DNA of 64,000 bases from Geomonas propionica (lineage in GTDB: Bacteria; Desulfobacterota; Desulfuromonadia; Geobacterales; Geobacteraceae), in contig NZ_JAEMHK010000001.1 of assembly GCF_016458235.1 (NCBI RefSeq), positions 496,001-560,000 on the forward strand, written 5' to 3'. The notes under the pieces were generated by a model. That model did not search any database. It was not told where the DNA came from and saw only the letters and a list, made by a program, of their open reading frames with translations. This document shows positions 56,803-64,000 of the stretch, one piece after another (position 1 is the first letter of the stretch; each line of letters opens with the position of its first letter). A program made the position numbers and the translations under genes.

Positions 56803-57796
56803 GGGCCTCGACGGCGACCTCGTCCAGGGCGTTGGTGGTGTCGAATTCGGTTTCGGCGCCGTCACAGGTCACGGCGATGGTCGCCGCGGCGCCGGGCTCG
56901 GCCTTGGTGTAGCGCAACAGGATCTGGGCGGCCTGCTCCAAAAGCTCGGGCGAGCTCTCGCCCATGACCGCGGCCAGGGGGCTCATGCCGTCCTTCCAAC
57001 GCAGGGCGGCCTCGCCGGCCTGGATGGCGCGTTCCAACAGTTGGTTCTCGGCCTCGTTTCTCCCCATGACCACCTTGGTGCGGCGGCCGATCCGGAAGTG
57101 CCTGCCCAGCTTCAGCATCCGGAAGTCCCTGAGGTTCAACTGGTCCGAGTGATCGAAGACGTCGCGAATCTTGCCGACGAAGGAGAGCTCGGTCAACAGG
57201 CAGCCGCCGGCCGGGCAGGGATAGTTCTTCACGTCCAGTTCCTCGGCCAGTTCGAACTGCTCCTTGCGGGAGCGCCCCGAGATGGAGAGGAGCTTCTCGC
57301 GATCCACCCACCCCTCTTGCTCAGGAATGGTGGGCTGGAAGTGTTTGGCGGAAAGGGGGCGCAACAGGAGCCCTTCCAGGCCGCTCTCCCGCTCGATGAT
57401 GCGCAGGGTGTCGCGGCGCTGGCTCATCGGGCGCTGTCCCAGCACCTCGCCGGTGATCACGAAGTCGGCGCCCGATTCCTCCATGTACTCCTTGGCCTTT
57501 TTCAGCAGGTAGATGCGGCAGTCGATGCAGGGGTTCATCCCCTTGCCGTGGCCGTGCTTGGGGTTCCTGATGATCTCCAGGTAGTCGGCACCCTTGTGCA
57601 TCACCTTGATGGGGATCTTGAATTCCTCCGCCACCCGCACCGCCTCCGACTTGCAGCCGGCGTTCTTTCCGGTGCAGGTGCAGAAGGGGGAGGTGAAGTT
57701 GAGTGCCTCCACGGCGATCCCCTGTTCCAGGAGCACCTTGACGGCGAGGGTGGAATCGAGTCCGCCCGAGAGCAGGGCGATGGCTTTTCTTTGCAT
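56792..57796 (-). CDS. PP-loop thiouridylase-like protein (MnmA/ThiI-type)
   Basis: 334 residues. The PP-loop LSGGLDSTLAVKVL is at residues 9-22. Cys pairs CTCTG (near 40), PCIDCR (near 90) and CPAGGC (near 195) suggest thiol or iron-sulfur chemistry. The family is annotated variously as tRNA thiouridylase or DUF-type PP-loop ATPase in anaerobes. AMP activation of a substrate is certain by motif; tRNA as substrate is inference. The gene overlaps the diguanylate cyclase gene end by 11 nt on the opposite strand. Confidence 0.75.
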   Translation of the reverse strand: MQRKAIALLSGGLDSTLAVKVLLEQGIAVEALNFTSPFCTCTGKNAGCKSEAVRVAEEFKIPIKVMHKGADYLEIIRNPKHGHGKGMNPCIDCRIYLLKKAKEYMEESGADFVITGEVLGQRPMSQRRDTLRIIERESGLEGLLLRPLSAKHFQPTIPEQEGWVDREKLLSISGRSRKEQFELAEELDVKNYPCPAGGCLLTELSFVGKIRDVFDHSDQLNLRDFRMLKLGRHFRIGRRTKVVMGRNEAENQLLERAIQAGEAALRWKDGMSPLAAVMGESSPELLEQAAQILLRYTKAEPGAAATIAVTCDGAETEFDTTNALDEVAVEALRL

Positions 57797-58182
57797 GCAA
57801 ACTCCTTATTCAATTGACAATTCAGAATTGGCAATTGACAACGTGTGGTCTCGTTCTGTAATGATGGCAGTTACTTGCAACGCGACTGACAGATAAGCGG
57901 GAAGGGATCTGCGTTGAGGTTCTGCTTAAGTCGAGGTAGCGCATCCGGGGTAATGGTTTCATTCTAGCAGCCCGGCCTTGACGCTGGGCCTGCCGCCTCG
58001 GGCATTGTCAATTGTCCCTAGCCAATTGTCAATCGATTTGTCTGCTCCATTGCGAATACTGAACCGACTGCTTTGCTCCATCGTCGACTAGTCATCGAGC
58101 TGTCTGCTCCATTGTCAATTGGTTTGTTTTCGGGTACATTTCCCCCTGGCACCGCCAACTGCAGCATCCTGGAGGTTATGCA
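57797..58182. other. 386-nt spacer with short repeated motifs
   Basis: No gene. It contains CAATTGACAA-type repeats (57811-57820, 57832-57841, 58004-58014, 58023-58033, 58111-58121) and a direct repeat TGTCTGCTCCATTG at 58039-58052 and 58101-58114, with a degenerate third copy near 58070. See the findings. Confidence 0.6.
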
Positions 58183-59841
58183 ATGAACGGGCTTGTCAAG
58201 GAAGGGTCCATCGGTGAGGTACTCTTCAAATCCCAGATCATCACCGAGCACGAGTTGAGGGCCGCCCTCGAGGCGCAGAAGGTTTCGGGATGCCGGGTCG
58301 GCGAAGCGCTGGTCCGTATGGGAGTGGTCACCCAGGAGGACATCGACTGGGCGCTCGCCAACCAGTTGAACATCCCCTACGTACGACTCAAGAAGGAAAA
58401 CATCGACCCTGCCGCCGTGGATAAGGTCCCGGCCCAACTGGCCCGGCGCCACAGCCTCTGCCCGGTGGTTCTCACCGGCAGCGAGCTCTCGGTGGCCATG
58501 GCCGACCCCCTCAACAAGGAGGCGGTCGAGGAACTCACGCGCGTCTCCGGTTGCAACATCAACATCTCGGTCGGCCTGATCCGTGAGATCCGGGAGATGC
58601 ACGAGATCCTCTACGGGCCGGACGTCTCCCACCCCGAACTCGGTTTCACCTCCGGACAGTTCAGCGCCAACGTTCTCGCCGCGATAAACGCCGACCTGAC
58701 CGGCGCCATGCTCCTGAACCACCTGCTCTTGCGCGTGGTGCAGCAGAAGTTCGCGGGAGTTGCCCTGCAGCCCCTGGGGGACCAGGTGCGCGTCGTGGCG
58801 CGTAGCGGCCACAAGAGCATCGAGATGGGGAGGATCGCCATCACCCACTACGCCCGCCTGACCGAGCGCGTCCGGCGCCTGTCGGGACTCCCCGTCGACG
58901 GAGAGGGAGCGGCCACCGGCGTGCTGAAGTTTCTTTGGCAGGGGAAGAAGATCCCCTTCCAGGCGCTTCTGATGACCGGCGACGGCGGCGACTACGTGAC
59001 CCTAAGGCTGCACACCGTCGCGCCCCAGTTGAACACCATGGAAGACCTCGGGCTCACCCCGCGCCAGCACGACGACCTGGCCATCCTTGCCACCGCGAGG
59101 GACGGGCTGGTCATCTTCGCCGGGCGGTCCACCGAGGAGCGCAGCCGGCTCATCGACCTGTTTCTCGATTCCTGCGACCATGCCGACCGCACCGTTTTGC
59201 TGGTCGGGGAGCGGCTCGGCCGCGGCAGGAGCCGTTTCCCCCGTCTTGGCCACGCCCGTTGCGGTTGCGAGGACAACGCCGCGGTCATCGCGGCGGCCAT
59301 GGACCACGACCCCGACGTCCTGGTGGTCGAGGACGTGACCGACCTTTCCACCTTCATCGCGGCGAGCAAAGCGGTCATGCGCGGCAAGCAGGTGGTGGCC
59401 GGGATGTCCCATGCCACCAAGGGGGAGGTGCTGAAGCAGCTCATCTACCTGATCCAGAAGAACTACCTGATTCCCACCCACGTGAGGGGCATCGTTTCCA
59501 GCCGCTGCGTGCTGCTGTTGTGCCCGGACTGCAAGGAGCGCTACGCTCCGGCGCCCGAGGAACTGGCGGCGCTCAGGCTGGTACCCGGCGAGCGTGCCTA
59601 TTTCCGTCCGACCGGCTGCCCCGCCTGCGACCAGACCGGTTACCGCGGCAAAAAATACCTCCTGGACGTGATCCGGTTCGACAAGGATCTCCTGGAGGCG
59701 TTGGAAATGATCCGGGACAGCGATGAGCTGGTGCGCTATCTCAGGGAGAACGGCTTCCGCGGCATCGTGGAAGAGGGAGCGGAACTCCTGGAGCGGGGCG
59801 AGATCGCCCCGGGCGAGTACGTCGCCTCAATAATTCTGTGA
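58183..59841 (+). CDS. PilB/GspE-like protein without functional Walker A (pseudo-ATPase)
   Basis: 552 residues. The N-terminal MshE_N/GspE-N domain (1-150) has LFKSQIITEHELRAAL, VRMGVVTQEDIDWAL and LNIPYVRL. The second half aligns with the GspE/PilB ATPase core, but at the Walker A position stands LVIFAGRSTEERSRL, with no GxxGxGKS/T. The Walker B region is DPDVLVVEDVTDLS in place of the Asp-box and the His-box is degenerate (GMSHATKGE). The zinc tetracysteine (CPDC... GCPACDQTGYRGKKYL) is retained. It is probably not catalytic and may be a structural partner of pili. The canonical PilT gene starts 12 nt after it. Confidence 0.85.
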   Translation: MNGLVKEGSIGEVLFKSQIITEHELRAALEAQKVSGCRVGEALVRMGVVTQEDIDWALANQLNIPYVRLKKENIDPAAVDKVPAQLARRHSLCPVVLTGSELSVAMADPLNKEAVEELTRVSGCNINISVGLIREIREMHEILYGPDVSHPELGFTSGQFSANVLAAINADLTGAMLLNHLLLRVVQQKFAGVALQPLGDQVRVVARSGHKSIEMGRIAITHYARLTERVRRLSGLPVDGEGAATGVLKFLWQGKKIPFQALLMTGDGGDYVTLRLHTVAPQLNTMEDLGLTPRQHDDLAILATARDGLVIFAGRSTEERSRLIDLFLDSCDHADRTVLLVGERLGRGRSRFPRLGHARCGCEDNAAVIAAAMDHDPDVLVVEDVTDLSTFIAASKAVMRGKQVVAGMSHATKGEVLKQLIYLIQKNYLIPTHVRGIVSSRCVLLLCPDCKERYAPAPEELAALRLVPGERAYFRPTGCPACDQTGYRGKKYLLDVIRFDKDLLEALEMIRDSDELVRYLRENGFRGIVEEGAELLERGEIAPGEYVASIIL

Positions 59842-59853
59842 CGGAGATAAGAC

Positions 59854-60927
59854 ATGGCAAGGATTGATGCGCTGTTCAAACTGCTGCACGACGCCGGGGC
59901 TTCCGATTTGCACCTGTCCGCGGGGTCGCCCCCTATTTTTCGGCTGCGCGGTGAGATGGAGCGCCAGAACTTCAAGACTCTGTCCCACGACGAACTGAAG
60001 GCTATCCTGTACGAGATACTGACCCCCAAGCAGCGCGAGCACTTCGAGGAGAAGCACGACCTTGACTTCGCCTACTCGGTTCCCGGCCTGGCCCGTTTCC
60101 GCGGCAACTATATGATGCAGCACCGCGGCATCGCGGCGGTGTTTCGTATCATCCCCAGCAAGATCCTGTCTGCCGACGACCTGGGGCTTCCCGAGGGGGT
60201 CCGCAACATGACCAAGCTCAGGAAGGGGATGGTGCTGGTGACCGGCCCCACCGGGAGCGGCAAGTCGACCACGCTGGCTGCCATGATCGACCTGATCAAC
60301 AGCACGCGGCGCGAGCATATCCTGACCCTCGAGGACCCGCTCGAGTTCATCCACGAGAACAAGATGTCGCTGTTCAACCAGCGCCAGATCGGCGAGCACT
60401 CCGAGAGTTTCGCCAGCGCGCTCAGGGCGGCCCTGAGGGAGGACCCGGATGTCATCCTGGTCGGCGAGATGCGCGACCTGGAGACCATCGGCCTCGCCAT
60501 GAGCGCCGCCGAGACCGGTCACCTGGTCTTCGGCACCTTGCACACGAGTTCGGCGGCCAAGACCGTGGACCGCATCATCGACGTCTTCCCGAAGGACGCC
60601 CAGGAGCAGGTGCGCGCCATTTTGTCGGAGTCCCTCAAGGGGGTGGTCTGCCAGCAGTTGCTGAAGACCGCCGACGGCAAGGGGCGTGCGGCGGCCCAGG
60701 AGATCATGGTCTGGAACCCCGCCATCGGCAACCTGATCCGCGAGGGCAAGACCTTCCAGATCCCGTCCATCATGCAGACGGGAAGGAAGGACGGCATGCA
60801 GCTCATGGACCAGCACATTCTGGATCTTTTAAAGACCAAGAAGGTGTCGCCCGAGGAAGCCTACCGCTGCTGCCAGGACAAGCGGCAGTTCGAGCAGTAC
60901 CTCACCGCGCCACCGCAGGAACACTAA
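59854..60927 (+). CDS. pilT: Type IV pilus retraction ATPase PilT
   Basis: 357 residues. The N-domain has DAGASDLHLSAGSPPIFRLRGE. Walker A GPTGSGKSTT, Asp-box LEDPLEFIHENK, Walker B DPDVILVGEMRDLETIGLAMSAAETGHLVFGTLHTSSA with the His-box are canonical. The C-terminal AIGNLIREGK motif is the PilT-specific AIRNLIRE with one change. It depolymerises pilin filaments for twitching. It lies 12 nt downstream of the PilB-like pseudo-ATPase gene. Confidence 0.94.
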   Translation: MARIDALFKLLHDAGASDLHLSAGSPPIFRLRGEMERQNFKTLSHDELKAILYEILTPKQREHFEEKHDLDFAYSVPGLARFRGNYMMQHRGIAAVFRIIPSKILSADDLGLPEGVRNMTKLRKGMVLVTGPTGSGKSTTLAAMIDLINSTRREHILTLEDPLEFIHENKMSLFNQRQIGEHSESFASALRAALREDPDVILVGEMRDLETIGLAMSAAETGHLVFGTLHTSSAAKTVDRIIDVFPKDAQEQVRAILSESLKGVVCQQLLKTADGKGRAAAQEIMVWNPAIGNLIREGKTFQIPSIMQTGRKDGMQLMDQHILDLLKTKKVSPEEAYRCCQDKRQFEQYLTAPPQEH

Positions 60928-60950
60928 TAAGCAAAAAGGCAAAACCATTG

Positions 60951-60986
60951 GCCACGCTTGGGTCCGCAAGCGTGGCTTTTGTTTTT
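60951..60986 (+). terminator. Rho-independent terminator of pilT
   Basis: GCCACGCTTG (60951-60960) pairs with CAAGCGTGGC (60967-60976), followed by TTTTGTTTTT. Confidence 0.92.
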
Positions 60987-61092
60987 GATTTCTAGGTTTT
61001 AAAGCCGGAACTGGTGCACCAGGTGCTGCAGTTATGAAGCGTTGTATTAAGGGGCGTGCGGCAGAGCCACCATACTCATGAGGGGGAAGTGG

Positions 61093-62262
61093 ATGAAGTT
61101 TCCCGTTTCGGAACTGATAGAGAGGGTCCACCCACCGCCGATCTCGGAGGTGAAGGGATGGCTGGCGGCCGCCAACCCGAAGCTCGCGCTGATTGACCTC
61201 TGCCAGGCGATCCCGGATTACCCGCCTCCGCCCGAACTGGTCGACCACCTGGAACAGGTGATGCGCGACCCTCTCACCTCGCGTTACAGCATCGACGAGG
61301 GGCTCCCCGAGGTGCGCGAGGCGGTCTGCCGCGGCTACCGCCGGCTCTATGACGCCTGCATCGACCCCTCCCAGATCTGCCTCACCATCGGGGCCAGCCA
61401 GGCGCTCTGGCTCGCCATGGTGACCCTGTGCCGCGCCGGCGACGAGGTCATCGTGCAGCTGCCCGCCTACTTCGACCACCCCATGGCGCTCGCAGTCCTG
61501 GGAATCCGCGCCGTGTTCGCCCCCTTTGACGAATCGACCGGAGGCTTGCCAGACGTCGCGGCCATCGCCGGGCTGATCACGGACAAGACGCGCGCCATCC
61601 TCCTGGTTACCCCCAGTAACCCTACCGGCGCCGTGATTCCGCCTGAGACCATCAACGAGCTCCACCAGTTGGCCCGGCGGCGCAACGTCGCGCTGGTGCT
61701 GGACGAGACCTACAACAGTTTCATCACCGGCGGCGTCCGTCCCCACGACCTGTTCCGGGATCCCTGCTGGGGGGACTACTTCGTCCACATCGCATCATTC
61801 GGCAAGACCTTCGCGCTCACCGGTTACCGGGCGGGGATGCTGGCCGCATCGAGCAAGTTCATCGAGCATGCTTTGAAGGCGCAGGATACCATGGCGGTCT
61901 GCCAGCCCCGGGTCACCCAGCACGCGGTGCAGTACGGCTTGGACCATCTTTCCGACTGGGTGGCGCAAAATCGGGTCATGATGGAGCGGCGCCACGAGGT
62001 GTTCCGGGCCGAGATGGCGAAACCGGGCAACCCGTTCCGGCTGGTGGCGAGCGGGCCCTTCTTTGGTTGGGTGGCGCACCCCTGTGCGGGGCGGACGGGA
62101 CGGGAGGTCGCGAAGCGGCTGGTCGAGGAGTCGGGGATGCTGCTTCTCCCCGGGGAGGTATTCGGGCCGGGGCTGGAGGGGTATCTGAGACTCGCCTTCG
62201 GGAACATCAAGGAGGAGGTCATTCCCGAGGCGGTGCAGCGGTTCCGGGACTTCAAAAGCTGA
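61093..62262 (+). CDS. PLP-dependent aminotransferase (class I/II)
   Basis: 389 residues from ATG 61093 (GAGGGGG upstream); ATG 61078 would add five residues. Fold-type I motifs: SRYSIDEGLPEVREAV, TIGASQALWLAM, TPSNPTGAVIP, LDETYNSF and SFGKTFALTGYRAGML with the Schiff-base Lys near 239. The C-terminus has EGYLRLAFGN with the substrate-binding Arg. The donor substrate cannot be told from sequence alone; neighbours give no hint. Confidence 0.88.
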   Translation: MKFPVSELIERVHPPPISEVKGWLAAANPKLALIDLCQAIPDYPPPPELVDHLEQVMRDPLTSRYSIDEGLPEVREAVCRGYRRLYDACIDPSQICLTIGASQALWLAMVTLCRAGDEVIVQLPAYFDHPMALAVLGIRAVFAPFDESTGGLPDVAAIAGLITDKTRAILLVTPSNPTGAVIPPETINELHQLARRRNVALVLDETYNSFITGGVRPHDLFRDPCWGDYFVHIASFGKTFALTGYRAGMLAASSKFIEHALKAQDTMAVCQPRVTQHAVQYGLDHLSDWVAQNRVMMERRHEVFRAEMAKPGNPFRLVASGPFFGWVAHPCAGRTGREVAKRLVEESGMLLLPGEVFGPGLEGYLRLAFGNIKEEVIPEAVQRFRDFKS

Positions 62263-62264
62263 AA

Positions 62265-62398
62265 ACCCGGAAAACCATTTCACAGGGAGGAAATCTGAGA
62301 AAATCTGAGAAAGGCAAAAGAGGGGTGCGAAAAAATCGTCCTTCTCCTGTCTTTGGTTTCTCAGAAGTCCTCAGAAGTTCTCCCTGTTAATGGTTTGG
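62265..62398. repeat. Long imperfect inverted repeat between convergent genes
   Basis: AAACCATT/ACAGGGAG on the left (about 62271-62288) is complementary to CTCCCTGTTAATGGTTT on the right (62381-62397). Inside it, CTGAGAAA-type motifs (62295-62312) face TTTCTCAGAAGTCCTCAGAA (62359-62378). It would form a long stem in either transcript and may act as a bidirectional terminator. Confidence 0.6.
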
Positions 62399-62399
62399 C

Positions 62400-63239
62400 T
62401 TAAAGAGCTTCTTGCAGGAAATCGATCAACCCGTCGTTGACCTCCTCGGCGTGGGTCCAGTTGAGGCCGTGCGGCGCACCGGCCACGACGATGAGACGAC
62501 TCCCCTCGACCGCTTCATGGGTCCGGCTCCCGGAGGCGGCGAAGGGGACGATCCGGTCGTCGTCACCATGGATGACCAGGGTCGGGATCTTGATGCTCAG
62601 CAGGTCCTCCCGGAAATCGGTCAGCCATGAGTGCACGCAGGAGTGCGTCGCGATCGGCGACGCCGTGGCCGCGATGTTCCAGCTAAGCCTAAGCACCTCT
62701 TCGCTCACCTTTTTCCCGCCGAACGCATGCACGTTGTAGAAGTTGCCGAGAAAGCTGGTCAAAAAGGAGAGCCGGTCGCTCCTGATTCCCTGCCGGATCC
62801 CCTGGAAGACATCCCCATCCAACCCCGCCGGGTTATCCGGCCTCTTGAGCAGAAACGGTGTCACCGCCGCCATGAACACCGCCTTCTTGATGCGCTCGGA
62901 GCCGTAGCGCCCCAGGTAGCGCGCCACCTCGCCGCCTCCCATAGAAAAGCCAACCAGTACTGCCTCGCGCAAATCCAGGGCGTTCAAAAGCGCGTTCAGA
63001 TCGGCCGCCAGCGTGTCGTAGTCGTAGCCGGTAGAAGGCCGGCTCGACTGGCCGAAGCCGCGTCGGTCGTAGGTCACCACCCGATATCCTGCCTCCAGCA
63101 GGGCGGGAACCTGCCTCTCCCATGACCTGCCGCTGAGCGGCCAGCCGTGGATCAGCACCACCGGCTGCCCTTCGCCTAGGTCCTCATAGTACAGATCGAT
63201 GTTGCAAGAGTTCTCCTTCCCCACGGTGATGTAGCTCAT
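62400..63239 (-). CDS. Alpha/beta hydrolase (non-haem haloperoxidase-like)
   Basis: 279 residues from ATG 63239 with GAGGAGG before it; a longer upstream frame has no ribosome site. Catalytic triad: Ser99 in GFSMGG, Asp in HGDDDRIVPF (about 220) and His in APHGLNW (about 255). Oxyanion region HGWPLSG near 31-37. Resembles cofactor-free chloroperoxidases and esterases. Substrate unknown. Confidence 0.88.
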   Translation of the reverse strand: MSYITVGKENSCNIDLYYEDLGEGQPVVLIHGWPLSGRSWERQVPALLEAGYRVVTYDRRGFGQSSRPSTGYDYDTLAADLNALLNALDLREAVLVGFSMGGGEVARYLGRYGSERIKKAVFMAAVTPFLLKRPDNPAGLDGDVFQGIRQGIRSDRLSFLTSFLGNFYNVHAFGGKKVSEEVLRLSWNIAATASPIATHSCVHSWLTDFREDLLSIKIPTLVIHGDDDRIVPFAASGSRTHEAVEGSRLIVVAGAPHGLNWTHAEEVNDGLIDFLQEAL

Positions 63240-63709
63240 CGGTGCCTCCTCACTTTCCTCCCCCTTTCGGGTGGTTAGCCAGCGGTTATCCGACGCCGGA
63301 TCCGGCGCAAGTTGTTCAGATACAACATTTCCTGGACAAGTCAAACGGACCGCTGAACCGTCCCGGCGCCACTCGCGATGGTCCGTGGCACAAGACCGAT
63401 CCGCTGCAATGTGAAGGGGTGTGAAAAATATCAACTTGTATCCAAACGTATACGCCCCCCGCAAATCCATGATTAGAGCGGCTTTGCGTTTACTTCGCCT
63501 TATAAAGAGCTTCCAACTCGCGACAGCCGTCTCTAACCCCGACTGCGCCTTCTCAATCTGTAACTATTCGAATATTGGCTGAAAATTTTTTTTTATGATT
63601 TGTGGCACGATCCCTGTAATTACTTTGGCATTGGTTTGGCCTAGTCGGTCTAGACCTGTAATCAAAATCGGTGACGTGACAACTACAGGGCGTAAAGGAG
63701 GAAACGGTT
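63240..63709. other. 470-nt spacer between divergent hydrolase and small-peptide gene
   Basis: No credible gene. It contains the palindrome CGCCGGATCCGGCG (63294-63307) next to the hydrolase gene and AT-rich sequence near 63580-63610 that may promote the downstream small gene. TGGCAC-like motifs are present but do not form a convincing -24/-12 promoter. Confidence 0.4.
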
Positions 63710-63925
63710 ATGAGGCGATTAATGACGATGATAGCGGGACTGATAGTGTCCCTTTCGTTGGCGGTAGCCGCGAATGCAGCTCCGGCCGCAAATGGGACGG
63801 CTCCAAAGACAGGGAAGGGCATCCAGAATGCCAAGAAGGTAGCGCAAGCCAAGATGGAACGAAGCAAGAAGATGCAGGAATTGGAAAAGAAAGGGCATGC
63901 CAAGAGACAACAGGCAAAGAAGTAA
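63710..63925 (+). CDS. Small exported Lys/Ala-rich peptide, 71 aa
   Basis: Start at ATG 63710 with AAAGGAGGAAACGGTT in front, a strong site. Residues 1-23 are a signal peptide (MRRLMTMIAGLIVSLSLAVAANA). The mature 48 residues are hydrophilic with Lys-rich helix pattern (KVAQAKMERSKKMQELEKKGHAKRQQAKK). No family recognised. The next gene starts 42 nt downstream with a similar leader, so two related small exported proteins may be adjacent. Confidence 0.7.
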   Translation: MRRLMTMIAGLIVSLSLAVAANAAPAANGTAPKTGKGIQNAKKVAQAKMERSKKMQELEKKGHAKRQQAKK

Positions 63926-63967
63926 ACCAGCAACGAAATGACCTTGATATGTAAAAAGGAGGAAGTT

Positions 63968-64000
63968 ATGGACAGGCTGAGAACAACATTGATAGCGTGC
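63968..64000 (+). CDS. 5' end of a second small exported protein gene (cut by window end)
   Basis: ATG 63968 follows AAAAAGGAGGAAGTT. Only MDRLRTTLIAC (11 residues) is visible. It resembles the previous gene's start MRRLMTMIAGL, and both have nearly the same ribosome site, so it may be a tandem paralog or a lipoprotein (Cys at 11). Confidence 0.55.
   Translation, partial: MDRLRTTLIAC

Noticed and set aside
63594-63660. Sigma-54 promoter before the small-peptide gene
   Set aside because: TGGCAC-like motifs occur, but the -12 GC element is missing or misplaced in each case.

Overview
The window looks like chromosome of a GC-rich member of the Geobacteraceae/Geobacterales (Geobacter, Citrifermentans or Geomonas type). 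The basis is gene content: multihaem c-type cytochromes including a CbcL-like nine-haem/cytochrome b fusion, a CooA/CooS carbon monoxide cluster, many two-component and c-di-GMP proteins, PilT/PilB paralogs and an MXAN_5187-family protein. The species assignment is inference. No tRNA, rRNA, CRISPR array, transposase or prophage was seen.

Layout. 1-4362: end of a chaperone-usher pilus locus (two DUF4402 subunits, PapD-like chaperone, large usher). 4369-6224: minus-strand hypothetical gene, rhomboid-like zinc-ribbon membrane protein and HExxH lipoprotein. 6404-10990: a receiver-like/transmembrane Pro-Ala-rich protein, a LysM protein, a lytic transglycosylase and YceH. 11109-16572 (minus): gdhA, a PilT paralog, a PATAN/GAF protein and an orphan CitG-like protein. 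16985-25436: PBP1a, HU, RhlE-type helicase, flavodiiron protein and PriA. 25568-30224 (minus): CbcL-like cytochrome, radical SAM protein and MXAN_5187-family protein. 30380-35272: glmU-glmS, a FitAB-type toxin-antitoxin pair and dcd. 35410-39535: hybrid histidine kinase (minus), pentahaem cytochrome and an exported lectin-fold protein.

39657-46912 is the most distinctive region. It holds a CooA-type haem regulator, a palindromic CooA-like operator, a CooL-type hydrogenase small subunit fused to a ferredoxin, NuoC-like and CooH-like subunits, HypA, CooF, CooS and a CooC with a 17-histidine N-terminal extension. The membrane ion-pumping subunits (CooM/CooK or EchA/EchB type) are absent from the window. 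The cluster would couple CO oxidation (CooS) through CooF to a [NiFe] active site (CooH-like), transcribed when CooA binds CO and with nickel supplied by HypA and the His-tailed CooC.

47166-62262: PilZ response regulator, PcrA/UvrD helicase, glycine-zipper lipoprotein, pdxA, a monofunctional glycosyltransferase, an HD-GYP/GGDEF pair, a PP-loop thiolase-like protein (minus), a PilB-like protein without a Walker A lysine followed directly by a canonical PilT, and an aminotransferase. 62400-64000: an alpha/beta hydrolase (minus), a small Lys-rich exported peptide and the start of a second, similar small gene. Many spacers carry short, perfect GC-rich hairpins, listed individually.
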